DNA from: Shewanella cutis | GTDB taxonomy: Bacteria > Pseudomonadota > Gammaproteobacteria > Enterobacterales > Shewanellaceae | Assembly: GCF_022410515.1 (NCBI RefSeq) | Contig: NZ_JACSDI010000004.1 | Location: 170,964 to 234,963, forward strand | DNA length: 64,000 nt | Reading direction: 5' to 3' | Shown: piece by piece, positions 18,144 through 28,415 of the stretch | Layout: every line of letters begins with the position of its first letter | Position numbering within the stretch: position 1 is the first letter of the stretch | The notes under the pieces: model-generated | Seen by the model: the letters and a program-made list of their open reading frames with translations, nothing else | Databases searched by the model: none | What the model was told of the DNA's origin: nothing | Program-made: the position numbers and the translations under genes

Positions 18144-21100
18144 ATGAAAAAAATAATAATTCACTTCCTTTTGGCATCTATGTTGGTTTTTTGCTCTGGT
18201 CTGTATCCGGCTTGGGCAGGCAGTTTTGTGCAACGGGTTTTTACCGACAGGGATGGACTTGAAGCAACCAGTATTCGCGCGCTCACACTCGATGACCATG
18301 GCTTTATATGGGTGGCAACGGAGCAAGGTTTATATCGAGTTAGTAATTCTAAAGTGAGGCGGATTGATAAAACAGGTTCAGAATTACGCCTTGCCGATGA
18401 GTTTATAACGACCGTCGTCAATATTGATCGAGATTTATTGTTGCTGAGCACCAATGCGGCAACCTATCTGTATAACATCGCCAAAAATCAGTTTATTCAA
18501 ATGGGTTCGCCCAATTTATTCCCACATTTTTCAGGTGGCGTGCTAATTTCTGCTGTTCGTAAAAATGCCCAAGAATGGCGCTTGTTGATTGATAACGGCC
18601 AGATTTACGACTTATCCCCCTCAACCTTGGCCTTAACTTTAGTGAGTCAGTTACCCGTTAATCGCGATCTACCCTGGCGCAAGTTATTGAGCATGCCTGA
18701 TGGTCAGTTTCTTGTTGCGGGTCAATTTCAATTGTTACTCCTCAACAGTGCAGGGGAAAAAGTCGTTGATTACCAATGGACTGAACCTATGGGCAGTATT
18801 CTGGATATACTTGAGGATTCAAAACAGCGTATTTGGATTGCGACCAGTCGAGGCGTTTATCGATTTGAACCTCAGACCTTACAGATTTCGCCTGTGCCTG
18901 AATTACCGGATTGGAGTACGGCCATGGTTGAAGGCCGTCATGGTGAGATTTGGTTTTCAAGCCGCGCGGGGTTACTCAAGTGGTCACCAGATACTCGTCA
19001 GCTTGAAAATTATCAACAAGAGCTTAAGGCTCAAGCCAATATGGAAACATTAAAGGCAATCTTGTTTGATAAATCAGGTTTGATGTGGGTCGGTGGTTCT
19101 GGAGATGGTTTAGCTTTACTGGCGTCACAGCCTGATTTCATTCTCGACACTTTCACCAGTGAACCGCCCCATGAATTATCGGATGCTATGGTATGGTCGG
19201 TATTTGCAAGTGATGAAGGGGTATGGGTTGGCGCTTCACAGCTCAGCTTTATCGCTCGAAATAGCCAAAAAGCCATGACCATAGACATTGATGGATTAAA
19301 GCCCCATGAGAGTATCTATGGGATCAGTGATTTTATTGATCACCACTTATTAGTTTCTACCACCAGTGGTTTGTTTGTTGTGGATAAGCGGACCTTAAAA
19401 GGAAGCAGTTTTGCCCAGTGGGCGCATGGGAGTGAAGCATTTAAAAATAAACTCATTTATAGCACCTATGCAGATCCCAAGCTAAAAGGAAGATTTTGGG
19501 TTGCCTCGGCTACGGGACTGTATTTTTGGGAGCAGGGGCTATTTGAGCCGCAGCCTTTTAACATCGATGGGCCAACGGGGGATGATTCGCCTGAGCCCAA
19601 GCGGCCAACGATTCGTAGTTTGTATCGCACTTCCGATGGTAAGTTATGGATAAGCGGTCGAAAAGTCTTTGGTTATATTGACGAGCAAAATCTTTTCCAT
19701 GATCAAAGGCAATTGTTTAGTGGCTTAAATTCTGAGCCCACCATTGGCCATATTGAAGAAATTTCACCCGGAGTGATGTGGTTTGGCTCCTATGAGAGGG
19801 GCTTATTCGAGTACCACCTCCAAGATGGCAAACTGGTTTCACTCACTTCACAGTGGCAAGTTAACTGTAGTTCAGTGTTTTTCATACAAAAGACCACTAA
19901 TGCCAACATAGTGGCCTGCGCTGATTCGCTTATTCGCCAAGATAGGGCGTCTGGGCAAATCGCGATGTTTACTCAGCTTGATGGCCTGATTTCTAACGAG
20001 ATGAATGAAGGCGCCTATTTTTACTCTCCAGGAGCTGGATTATATATTGGTACGCCAGAAGGGGTGATGCATCTTGATGCCGATAAGCTGACGAACCGCA
20101 TTGCTGATGATCATGTGATGTTAGAGTCGGTATCGGTTTATTACGACAATAACACCCAAGTCTCACTATTGCCTCAGCCCATGATGGTGATTAAACCTGG
20201 CGCCAATATGGTGAGTCTGCAAATTACCAATTTGGATTACCTTGATGATTCCCCTATTCAATTTAAATATCGGCTTAGATACCAAGGTGACGAAGATAAC
20301 TATGTACTACTTCAGGGGGAATCGCAGATTAACCTTGCAGGTTTAGCTGCTGGGGAATATGTACTTGAGGTCTTAAGCCAAGTTAACGGTATTTGGTCGG
20401 ATAAGCCCTTTACCTTTCCTTTCTATGTTGAGCAGCATTGGTGGCTCTCTCAAGGATTTAAAGGCATCTTATTGTTAGTCTTTTCGATTATCGCACTGAG
20501 TTTAGCTGGGTACCGCCAGCGTCAGGTTCGCACCTTTATGGCCATGAACCAAGCGTTAACCGAAAGTGATGATCGCCTCAGACAATCGTTACGGGGCAGT
20601 GACTCGGATTTGTGGGAATGGCACAGGGATACCCAGTGTTTTTACCTCGATAACCGCGGTTATGTATTGGGAAACCATGCAAACGAAATTGTGCTTACCC
20701 TTGAAACACTTCCCGTTCATCCTTTGGATCGAGAAAACGTGCTTGTGCAGTGGAATAGTATGCTATCAGGTGACATCGATCGGTTTGAAGCCGAATATCG
20801 ATATCATCGCAGAGATGGCAATTGGGGGTGGTTGAGGGTACGTGGGCGTCCTGTCGCTCGCAATAAACAGACTCAGGAAATTGAGCGGGTAGCGGGGATT
20901 TATAGTGATATTACCTTACGGCGTCAGCTTGAAGATGAGGTGAGCCTCTTAGCCCAAGCATTTGAAAATACATCTGAAGGTGTGTTGATTTTAGATGTGG
21001 ATGAAAATATTCGAGTGACCAACCATGCCGCACAGCACATTATTGGCTCTGAACAAAAGAGTCTTGTCGGCTTATCATTTTCGCAGTTTGTACAAATGAA

Positions 21101-22619
21101 GGATGGATTGTCTACTGAGGTGGCCCAGTTGCTTGGTCAGGAAACCTCATGGACGGGTGAGCGTGAGTTGGTGGGGCAAAATGGCTTGGTATGTCCCGTG
21201 TGGCTTAACGTGTCAGTGATGCAGTCGGTGAATCAAAATGCCATTCATTATGTAGTTGTATTTTCTGATATTACCGAACGTAAGCGTACCGAGGCGGATC
21301 TTAGACGTCTGGCTAATTACGATGTATTAACAGGGCTACCTAACCGCTCTTTATTCTCGAATCGGTTGATGCAATCGATACAAGCAGCGGAGCAAAACGG
21401 TGAAAAATTAGCGTTACTGTTCCTTGACCTCGATAGATTTAAGCATGTGAATGACTCCTATGGCCACAGTATGGGGGATGCACTCTTAGTTGAGGCGTCA
21501 AATCGGCTACAGTCTTGTATTGGGAGTGAGCATTTACTCTGTCGTTTTGGCGGTGATGAGTTTGTTATTTTATTAAAAAATGTCAAAGAGTTAACCGATA
21601 TCAACCATTTGGCTGAGCAGCTACTCGCACAAATCGTCGCGCCATTTAGGTTGTTTGGCCGCGAGTTTTACATTTCAACCAGTATTGGGATCAGTATTTG
21701 GCCCGATGATGCAATGCAGCCAGAAGCCTTCATAAAAAATGCGGATCTGGCCATGTACCACGCCAAGGAGGAGGGGCGCGGTAACTTCAAATATTATTCA
21801 TCAGAGCGTAATGCCCAAGCCTTATACCATTTACGGCTAGAGGCCGATTTACGTAAAGCGATAGAGCGGCAAGAATTTGAACTGTATTACCAACCACAAA
21901 TTGATATTTTGCGGGGGGATAAATTTATTGGGATGGAAGCGCTCATTCGCTGGCACCATCCCGTCGATGGCTTTGTTCGCCCAGATATTTTTATTAAAGT
22001 TGCCGAAGCTTGTGGTTTAGTCGTTGATATTGATCGCTGGGTCTTGCGCTGTGCGTGTTTGGATGGGGCAAGATGGGTTAAGCAAACGACAGAGCCATTT
22101 AAAATGTCGGTTAACATTTCAGCCGTGCATTTCCGTCAACCCGATTTTATTGACGGTGTAAAGAAAATACTCGCTGCCACCGGGATGCCTGCTTCGTCTT
22201 TATGTTTAGAAATTACCGAAGGGGTATTAATGAAAGAGTTGCAAGTGGCCAAGACCCATTTAAAACAACTTGATGACCTAGGAATTGAAGTTGCGATTGA
22301 CGACTTTGGTACAGGTTATTCCTCTTTAGCTTATTTACGTAATTTTGAAGTGGATACGCTTAAAATTGACCGTTCATTTTTGATCGATATCGCCTCAAAC
22401 GCTGCAGATCAGGCTATTGTGAGCAGTATTATTGAACTGGCGCGTAATTTAAAGTTAACCGTTGTAGCTGAGGGCGTTGAGACCATAGAACAGTTAGAGC
22501 AGCTTTTTAGCCGTGGCTGTTATATTGTTCAGGGGTATTATTTTGCTAAGCCTATGTCTGTCAGTGATTTTGACAAATACCTACAGTCGCAGTATCCGCT
22601 TGATTTATTGCAATCTTAA
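18144..22619 (+). CDS. Propeller-PAS-GGDEF-EAL sensor protein (cyclic-di-GMP turnover)
   Basis: This is a 1491-residue membrane sensor. A signal peptide is followed by two-component-type propeller repeats (for example GFIWVATEQGLYR, QRIWIATSRGVYRF, KLWISGRKVFGYI) to about residue 640. Then come a Y_Y_Y-type beta domain (about 690-765), one membrane span (about 772-790), two PAS domains (about 810-1045), a GGDEF domain (FGGDEF near 1136) and an EAL domain (EALIRW near 1263, DDFGTGYSS near 1389). Both catalytic signatures look intact, so it may synthesise and/or degrade cyclic-di-GMP. No RxxD inhibitory site precedes GGDEF. The ligand is unknown. Confidence 0.92.
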   Translation: MKKIIIHFLLASMLVFCSGLYPAWAGSFVQRVFTDRDGLEATSIRALTLDDHGFIWVATEQGLYRVSNSKVRRIDKTGSELRLADEFITTVVNIDRDLLLLSTNAATYLYNIAKNQFIQMGSPNLFPHFSGGVLISAVRKNAQEWRLLIDNGQIYDLSPSTLALTLVSQLPVNRDLPWRKLLSMPDGQFLVAGQFQLLLLNSAGEKVVDYQWTEPMGSILDILEDSKQRIWIATSRGVYRFEPQTLQISPVPELPDWSTAMVEGRHGEIWFSSRAGLLKWSPDTRQLENYQQELKAQANMETLKAILFDKSGLMWVGGSGDGLALLASQPDFILDTFTSEPPHELSDAMVWSVFASDEGVWVGASQLSFIARNSQKAMTIDIDGLKPHESIYGISDFIDHHLLVSTTSGLFVVDKRTLKGSSFAQWAHGSEAFKNKLIYSTYADPKLKGRFWVASATGLYFWEQGLFEPQPFNIDGPTGDDSPEPKRPTIRSLYRTSDGKLWISGRKVFGYIDEQNLFHDQRQLFSGLNSEPTIGHIEEISPGVMWFGSYERGLFEYHLQDGKLVSLTSQWQVNCSSVFFIQKTTNANIVACADSLIRQDRASGQIAMFTQLDGLISNEMNEGAYFYSPGAGLYIGTPEGVMHLDADKLTNRIADDHVMLESVSVYYDNNTQVSLLPQPMMVIKPGANMVSLQITNLDYLDDSPIQFKYRLRYQGDEDNYVLLQGESQINLAGLAAGEYVLEVLSQVNGIWSDKPFTFPFYVEQHWWLSQGFKGILLLVFSIIALSLAGYRQRQVRTFMAMNQALTESDDRLRQSLRGSDSDLWEWHRDTQCFYLDNRGYVLGNHANEIVLTLETLPVHPLDRENVLVQWNSMLSGDIDRFEAEYRYHRRDGNWGWLRVRGRPVARNKQTQEIERVAGIYSDITLRRQLEDEVSLLAQAFENTSEGVLILDVDENIRVTNHAAQHIIGSEQKSLVGLSFSQFVQMKDGLSTEVAQLLGQETSWTGERELVGQNGLVCPVWLNVSVMQSVNQNAIHYVVVFSDITERKRTEADLRRLANYDVLTGLPNRSLFSNRLMQSIQAAEQNGEKLALLFLDLDRFKHVNDSYGHSMGDALLVEASNRLQSCIGSEHLLCRFGGDEFVILLKNVKELTDINHLAEQLLAQIVAPFRLFGREFYISTSIGISIWPDDAMQPEAFIKNADLAMYHAKEEGRGNFKYYSSERNAQALYHLRLEADLRKAIERQEFELYYQPQIDILRGDKFIGMEALIRWHHPVDGFVRPDIFIKVAEACGLVVDIDRWVLRCACLDGARWVKQTTEPFKMSVNISAVHFRQPDFIDGVKKILAATGMPASSLCLEITEGVLMKELQVAKTHLKQLDDLGIEVAIDDFGTGYSSLAYLRNFEVDTLKIDRSFLIDIASNAADQAIVSSIIELARNLKLTVVAEGVETIEQLEQLFSRGCYIVQGYYFAKPMSVSDFDKYLQSQYPLDLLQS

Positions 22620-22848
22620 TCTGCAATTTTAGCTGGATTAATTGCACTTCACCTATCTAGGTTAATACTCAAGGATGAAACTTTTCAGTCATCCGATTGA
22701 GGCTCGGTGTTTTTAAGCGGAAATGAAAGGATATAGCCATTGATTGAGAATATTTTCACTCATCTAGTCAGATAAAATATGACTGACGGTTAACTTGATA
22801 AATTTGTTAATATTAACTCGAATTTTTACCCTATAAAAAGTACTTATT

Positions 22849-25062
22849 ATGATGCGCCGAATAGTAGCTTCTCTCTTTTTATGTGTGTTACTCGCTCCTT
22901 TATATGCGGCTGAACGGCCAAAAATAGGAGTGGTGTTAAGCGGTGGTGGTGCTAAAGGTGCTGCCCATGTCGGCGTGCTTAAAGTCTTAGAAGAACATCA
23001 TATTCCTGTGGACTATATAGCTGGCACGAGTATCGGTGCTTATGTCGCAGGTATGTACGCCTTGGGATACAGTGCCAGTGAAGTTGAAGCCATTATGATG
23101 GGTATTGATTGGGGGAGTGGTTATTCGGATACCATCCCGCGTAATGTATTGAGTTACAGAGATAAGCAGTTACGAGATCGCTACAACATTCCGCTCAATA
23201 TCGGTTACACCGAAGGTGAAGTGAAAGCGCCAAGCGGGGTGTTGCGTGGGCAAACCATGTCGCAGCTGTTACGTCAGTCTACGGATTTGATACAGCAGTT
23301 TGGTGATTTTAACGCATTAGCCATCCCCTATCGTGCCGTAGCGACTGATCTAGAAACCAGCCTACCTGTGGTGATTAACCATGGCAGTATTGTCAAAGCT
23401 ATGCAGGCTTCTGCAACAGTGCCAGGCGCGTTACAGCCTACGCAAATCGATGGTAAGTTACTGGTAGACGGCGGTATTGCCAACAACATGCCTGTGGATG
23501 TCGTGAAAGCCATGGGCGCCGATATTATTATTGCGGTGGATATCGGTTCGCCGCTGGTAAAAAAGGATAAGCTCGATAGCACAATTGCGGTATTAGATCA
23601 GTTATCCAATTTCTTGACTAACGCCAGCACTGAAAAACAAAAACAACTACTGACTGAAAAAGACGTGCTAATTCGCCCTGCGATCGGAGCGCTAAGCACC
23701 ACCGATTTCACCATCATGCCCTTGGCGTTAACTCTTGGAAAGGAAGCGGCTACCAATCAGTTAGTTAAGCTGCAAAAGCTGAGTGTTAGTGAAGAGCAAT
23801 ACCTTGCCTATGTTGAGCATAAAAGGGTGGCGAGTAAGCAGCTTAAGGCGGAGGTCGCCCATCCTATCAAGGACATCGTCTTTGATAATCAATCTAAAGT
23901 CAGTCTCAACTTATTGAAAGAAACCCTAGAGCTTCAACCTGGCCAAAACATTACTAAAGATGAATTAAATGAGGCGATAAAACGCATCTATGCCTTAAAC
24001 AAGTTCGAGCGAGTTGATGCTGAATTTGTAGAAGGTGAAGAAGGGCGAGTGCTTACCGTGACCACGCGCGCTAAATCCTGGGGGCCCAATTATTTCCAAC
24101 TCGGCTTTAACTGGGAAGATGATTTTAGTTCTGACTCGGCCATGAGCTTTGATATGGCTTACACCATGACAGACTTAACCTTGAATGGCGGGGAGTGGCG
24201 AAACGAAGTAAAACTTGGATTCGAGAAGCTATTTGCAACTGAGTTTTACCAACCCTTGAATCGAGACCAAGAGTTTTATAGCCGGGCTCGTTATCAATAT
24301 GATATCCAAACTTGGGACCTATATGATAACAATAACCGTGCCTTTGTCTTCGATAGAAAAACTCATACAATTGAGTTGGGTATTGGTTATAACTATGTAT
24401 TACAGGGTGTTATTGAATTAGGCTTGCTTGCTGAAAAAGGTGCTTTAGTTAATGATGCTTGGCTATTTGAGGATTTTGATTTTAACTCCTATGGTGCTTA
24501 CTTAAGAGTGGGTTATGACAGCTTAGACAGTATTAGTTTTCCAACTGCGGGGAATCGTATTAGCCTAAACGTTTACCTGCGTAAGGAGGGATTTGATGAT
24601 TCTATCGAGCCTAGGCAAACCGACTTCAGTGTTCAGGTTGAAGCAGATTGGAAGGGCGCGCTGAGTGTTGGTAACCATGCTTTTGTGGGTAAAGCTTCGA
24701 TTGCAACCAATTTTGATGCGCTAAATACCCTACATTTGTCAGATCTTGGGGGGTTCTTAAATCTTTCGGGATACCATAAAAATTCGCTCATTGGTGCCCA
24801 TAAACTTTTTGGAGCCTTTATTTATCAGTATGACTTAGGTCGAGATGCCTTAGGCATGAAAGATTATCCACTTTATTTAGGCCTAAGTTTAGAGGCGGGT
24901 AATGTGTGGTTTGAACGTTCTGAGGTATCACTCTCTGACCTTATTTATGCATCGAGCCTGTATATTGGTACGGATACCACAATGGGACCTGCGGCACTGG
25001 GGTTTGGTATTACCGATATGGGTGATAAGTCAGTTTATTTATTCATCGGTAAAGCATTCTAA
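22849..25062 (+). CDS. Patatin-like phospholipase with outer-membrane barrel (PlpD-like, type Vd)
   Basis: The 737-residue protein has a signal peptide (about residues 1-20) and a patatin lipase domain with the oxyanion motif SGGGAKGAAHVG, the nucleophile motif GTSIG (Ser near 60) and the catalytic DGG near 206. A POTRA-like segment (about 330-405, VSLNLLKETLELQPGQNI) and a C-terminal beta-barrel ending in phenylalanine (YLFIGKAF) follow. This order is that of PlpD-type autotransporters, which place a phospholipase A at the cell surface or release it. Substrate is inferred from the family. Confidence 0.9.
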   Translation: MMRRIVASLFLCVLLAPLYAAERPKIGVVLSGGGAKGAAHVGVLKVLEEHHIPVDYIAGTSIGAYVAGMYALGYSASEVEAIMMGIDWGSGYSDTIPRNVLSYRDKQLRDRYNIPLNIGYTEGEVKAPSGVLRGQTMSQLLRQSTDLIQQFGDFNALAIPYRAVATDLETSLPVVINHGSIVKAMQASATVPGALQPTQIDGKLLVDGGIANNMPVDVVKAMGADIIIAVDIGSPLVKKDKLDSTIAVLDQLSNFLTNASTEKQKQLLTEKDVLIRPAIGALSTTDFTIMPLALTLGKEAATNQLVKLQKLSVSEEQYLAYVEHKRVASKQLKAEVAHPIKDIVFDNQSKVSLNLLKETLELQPGQNITKDELNEAIKRIYALNKFERVDAEFVEGEEGRVLTVTTRAKSWGPNYFQLGFNWEDDFSSDSAMSFDMAYTMTDLTLNGGEWRNEVKLGFEKLFATEFYQPLNRDQEFYSRARYQYDIQTWDLYDNNNRAFVFDRKTHTIELGIGYNYVLQGVIELGLLAEKGALVNDAWLFEDFDFNSYGAYLRVGYDSLDSISFPTAGNRISLNVYLRKEGFDDSIEPRQTDFSVQVEADWKGALSVGNHAFVGKASIATNFDALNTLHLSDLGGFLNLSGYHKNSLIGAHKLFGAFIYQYDLGRDALGMKDYPLYLGLSLEAGNVWFERSEVSLSDLIYASSLYIGTDTTMGPAALGFGITDMGDKSVYLFIGKAF

Positions 25063-25068
25063 CGGTTA

Positions 25069-25097
25069 GGGCATAACTGGAGTTATGCCCTTGTTTT
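25069..25097 (+). terminator. Rho-independent terminator after the patatin gene
   Basis: GGGCATAAC (25069-25077) and GTTATGCCC (25082-25090) form a perfect 9-bp stem around TGGA, followed by TTGTTTTTAT. Confidence 0.92.
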
Positions 25098-25281
25098 TAT
25101 CACGAGTAGAGTAGCCGTCTTCACTAAACACCTTGTGCTTAGGTTTATAGGATGCCCTATTGATAAGTCCTATTGGTAAGTGTCATAACCTTTTACAAAA
25201 TCTTACTACAGTGAAACTTGGCAAAATGCTAAGGTTTTGCGAGAAAAATAACCACACTCTCAACGGAAGCTGGGGAAAACA

Positions 25282-27324
25282 ATGAAGAAGATTAGCACAC
25301 TGGCGCTGGGTATTGCCTTGAGCCTAGGTTTAGCCGCTTGCAGCAGCGAGCCTAAAACTGAAGTCGCCGCGGTTTCTGGCATTGAATTACAAAACTTTGA
25401 TGCCTCAGTTCGCCATCAAGATGATTTTTACTACAGCGTTAACGGTAAATGGTTAGCGAACACGCCCATTCCTGCTGATAAATCTAACTACGGCGCCTTC
25501 TCTGTGCTGTACGATCAAAGCCAAGATGCATTGAAAAAAATCATCGATGCCGCAGCCGCGAAAAAGAATGCCGCCCCAGGTTCCAACGATCAAAAAATTG
25601 GTGACTTTAACGCCAGCTTTATGAACACCGATTTGCTCGAAACCTTAGGTGTTACACCGCTCAATCCATTGTTGGCGGATATCGCAGCGGTGAAAACCCA
25701 CGGCGAACTACCCGCAGTGATGGGCAAGTTACTGACCAGCGGCTCAGGTATTCCCTTTGGTTTTTACGTCAATAACGACGCGAAAAACTCGAGCCAATAC
25801 GCGGTGTATTTAAGCCAATCGGGTTTAACCCTGCCTGATCGCGATTACTACTTAAAAGATGATGCAAAATTTGTCGCTAACCGCCAAGCGATGGCGAAAT
25901 ATGTGACAGATATTCTGACTGAAGCTGGCTATAAAAATGCGAAACGCGCCGCGAAAAACGTGGCCGACATCGAAATGATGATCGCGAAAAGTCAGTGGAG
26001 CCGTGTTGAGTCGCGCGATGCAAACAAATCCTATAACAAACTTGACCGCGCTGAGCTGCAAAAGCTGTTGGGACAGTTTGATTTTAATGCCTTTGCTGCG
26101 AATGCTGGCTTAGGTGATAAAGTGGCTGACGTGATTGTGCGCCAACCCTCTTATTTTGAAAAGCTAGGTGCCAATTTTGATGCCTTCCCTGTTTCGGCTT
26201 GGCAGGATTATTTAACGTTCCACCTCGTGGATAGCTACGCAGAGCTGTTAAGCAAAAACTTTGTCGATCTTAACTTTGCTTTTAAGAGCAAAACTTTGAT
26301 GGGTATTGAAGAGCAGCAACCGCGCTGGAAAAAAGCGGTGGATGGTGCCGATACTGTGATTGGTGAGCTGGTGGGTGAGGAGTATGTTAAGCAATACTTC
26401 AAACCTGAAGCTAAAGCACGCATGGAAACCATGATCAAAAATCTGATCAAAGGCTTCGAAGTCAGTATTAATGAACTTGAATGGATGACGCCAGAGACGA
26501 AAGTCGCTGCTCAAGAAAAACTGTCTAAGTTTACCTACAAGATTGGTTATCCAGACAAATGGAAAGACTACACTGCGCTAGAAATCAAGCCTGATGAGCT
26601 GGTGGGCAACTATATACGTTATGCCCAGTTTGAATATCAAGACATGCTCAACAAGCTAGGTAAACCGATTGATCGTACTGAGTGGCATATGACGCCACAA
26701 ACGGTAAACGCTTATTACAGCCCCGTCGGCAATGAGATTGTGTTCCCTGCGGCGATTCTGCAACCGCCATTCTTCAATATGGAAGCCGATGATGCGGTGA
26801 ACTACGGTGGTATCGGTGCGGTTATTGGTCACGAAATCAGCCATGGTTTTGACGATCAAGGTGCGAAATACGACGGCGATGGTAACCTGCGTGATTGGTG
26901 GTCAGATAAAGACCGTGAAGAGTTCCAAAAACGCGGTAAGCAACTGTCTGCACAGTATTCAGGTTATGAAGCACTGCCCGGTAAGTTTGTAAACGGTGAT
27001 TTAACCCTAGGTGAAAACATCGGTGACTTAGGAGGGTTAACTGTGGCTGCTCGTTCTTATCTGATGAGCTTAAATGGTAAGCCTGCACCAGTTATTGACG
27101 GATTAACCGGCGAGCAGCGTTTCTTCGTCGGTTGGTCTCAGGTATGGCGCCGTAACTACCGTGATGAAGAGTTAGGTCGTCGTCTGTTGACTGATCCTCA
27201 TTCACCTAGCCACTACCGTGCTATGGGGACACCGCGTAATATTGAAGCCTTCTACAAAGCCTTTGAGCTGAAAGAGAGCGATAAGATGTACTTAAAACCA
27301 GAAGAGCGCGTAAAAATCTGGTAA
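25282..27324 (+). CDS. pepO: M13-family metallopeptidase, lipoprotein (PepO-like)
   Basis: This is a zinc endopeptidase of the neprilysin family that cleaves oligopeptides. The 680-residue precursor has a lipobox (LGLAAC, cysteine at about residue 20), so it is lipid-anchored in the envelope. The zinc motif is IGHEISHGFDDQG at about residue 515, with the third ligand in GENIGDLGGL and the M13 C-terminal end EERVKIW. It starts at an ATG preceded by GGAAGCTGGGG. It is probably monocistronic, ending at a bidirectional terminator. Confidence 0.93.
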   Translation: MKKISTLALGIALSLGLAACSSEPKTEVAAVSGIELQNFDASVRHQDDFYYSVNGKWLANTPIPADKSNYGAFSVLYDQSQDALKKIIDAAAAKKNAAPGSNDQKIGDFNASFMNTDLLETLGVTPLNPLLADIAAVKTHGELPAVMGKLLTSGSGIPFGFYVNNDAKNSSQYAVYLSQSGLTLPDRDYYLKDDAKFVANRQAMAKYVTDILTEAGYKNAKRAAKNVADIEMMIAKSQWSRVESRDANKSYNKLDRAELQKLLGQFDFNAFAANAGLGDKVADVIVRQPSYFEKLGANFDAFPVSAWQDYLTFHLVDSYAELLSKNFVDLNFAFKSKTLMGIEEQQPRWKKAVDGADTVIGELVGEEYVKQYFKPEAKARMETMIKNLIKGFEVSINELEWMTPETKVAAQEKLSKFTYKIGYPDKWKDYTALEIKPDELVGNYIRYAQFEYQDMLNKLGKPIDRTEWHMTPQTVNAYYSPVGNEIVFPAAILQPPFFNMEADDAVNYGGIGAVIGHEISHGFDDQGAKYDGDGNLRDWWSDKDREEFQKRGKQLSAQYSGYEALPGKFVNGDLTLGENIGDLGGLTVAARSYLMSLNGKPAPVIDGLTGEQRFFVGWSQVWRRNYRDEELGRRLLTDPHSPSHYRAMGTPRNIEAFYKAFELKESDKMYLKPEERVKIW

Positions 27325-27341
27325 TCCATTCTGTTATAACG

Positions 27342-27369
27342 AAAAAGCCAGACATTTGTCTGGCTTTTT
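27342..27369. terminator. Bidirectional terminator between pepO and the DUF2845 gene
   Basis: AAAAAGCCAGACA and TGTCTGGCTTTTT form a long near-perfect stem with A and T tracts on each side. It serves the convergent genes on both strands. Confidence 0.93.
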
Positions 27370-27382
27370 GCTTAGGTTAGGA

Positions 27383-27709
27383 TTAATGCCCATATCCTAG
27401 GGTTTCAATTTTTTCGATTTTTTGATCGGTTGCATAAACCCGCCGCATTAATCGTGTCGGGCCAAAATCATAGGTCCATTCAGCGTATTCTATCGGCAAC
27501 TTGCTCGGATCAATCACGATATCGCCAGCGGAATTTCGGTAGGTTGCTGGTTTGCTGTATTCTTTAACTTCGTTTGGTTGACCGCACTTTTCTAACACTG
27601 CGTCTAAGGGATCGCCTACGTTGATGACGAATTGCTTACAGCGCATAGAATCTGTCGCTAAGGCTGGCAAGCTCGCCGCCCACAGTATTAACAACACATA
27701 ATACTTCAT
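27383..27709 (-). CDS. DUF2845 domain-containing exported protein
   Basis: This 108-residue protein has a signal peptide (MKYYVLLILWAASLPALA) and the DUF2845 pattern: a short domain with CKQFVINVGDPLDAVLEKCGQPNEV, a two-cysteine core, then WTYDFGPTRLMRRVYA and EKIETLGYG at the C-terminus. The family is found in gammaproteobacterial periplasms and has no established function. It converges on pepO. Confidence 0.8.
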   Translation of the reverse strand: MKYYVLLILWAASLPALATDSMRCKQFVINVGDPLDAVLEKCGQPNEVKEYSKPATYRNSAGDIVIDPSKLPIEYAEWTYDFGPTRLMRRVYATDQKIEKIETLGYGH

Positions 27710-27761
27710 CGGTTTGTCCTAGCAGTGATTAACCTTTCTCAAATTGACTCGGTGAATTGAT

Positions 27762-28415
27762 TTAGACCACCTTATCAAGCTCCAATAAACTCTCTAATTG
27801 GTGATGGGCAATGATCCATTTTGCTTCTCCGCGTTGTTCTGGCGCAGGAATCGCAACGGTTTGCATATTGGCTGCGCGGGCTGCGATCAGCCCATTAAAA
27901 GAGTCTTCAATCGCGAGGCAATAACGTGGATCAACCCCTAAAACGGTAGCACAATTGAGGTAAACCTCGGGATGCGGTTTACCATAGGTGAGCGCTTCTG
28001 CCGATTCGACTGCCATAAATTGGCCCTTAAGCTTAAGCCTTGCCAGCACTGAATCAATCAACACTATTGGTGATGAGGTTGCTAAGCCAATTTTTAATCC
28101 TTTAGCTTGGCAGTATGCCATGGCTTGCTGAACGCCTGGCATAGGTTCACCAGTTTGCAGGATTTCTTCTGCGACCTTATCGACAATTGTTTTACTGACT
28201 TTGGCATTGTCGTAGTCGGCCCAAGGGGCTTTGTGATACCAATAATCGACACATTGGTCGATACGCAGCCCCGTGGTTTGCTGAATCGTTTCGAGAGTGA
28301 CTGGCACGCCAAGCGCCGATAAGACTTCATATTCAACCCGCTGCCATAGGGGTTCAGAATCGATTAAAACGCCATCCATATCAAAAATGACGGCTTGAAT
28401 GCTAAGGGATGCCAT
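27762..28415 (-). CDS. hxpB: HAD-superfamily sugar phosphatase (HxpB/YniC-like)
   Basis: This is a cytoplasmic phosphatase of the beta-phosphoglucomutase-like HAD group. The 217-residue protein has motif I FDMDGVLIDSEPLW (nucleophile Asp), motif II ATSSP, motif III lysine in YGKPHPEVYL, and motif IV AIEDSFNGLIAA. The text TGLRIDQCVDYWYHKAPW and IPAPEQR resembles E. coli YniC, which dephosphorylates hexitol phosphates and 2-deoxyglucose-6-phosphate; assignment to that substrate is inferred. Confidence 0.82.
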   Translation of the reverse strand: MASLSIQAVIFDMDGVLIDSEPLWQRVEYEVLSALGVPVTLETIQQTTGLRIDQCVDYWYHKAPWADYDNAKVSKTIVDKVAEEILQTGEPMPGVQQAMAYCQAKGLKIGLATSSPIVLIDSVLARLKLKGQFMAVESAEALTYGKPHPEVYLNCATVLGVDPRYCLAIEDSFNGLIAARAANMQTVAIPAPEQRGEAKWIIAHHQLESLLELDKVV

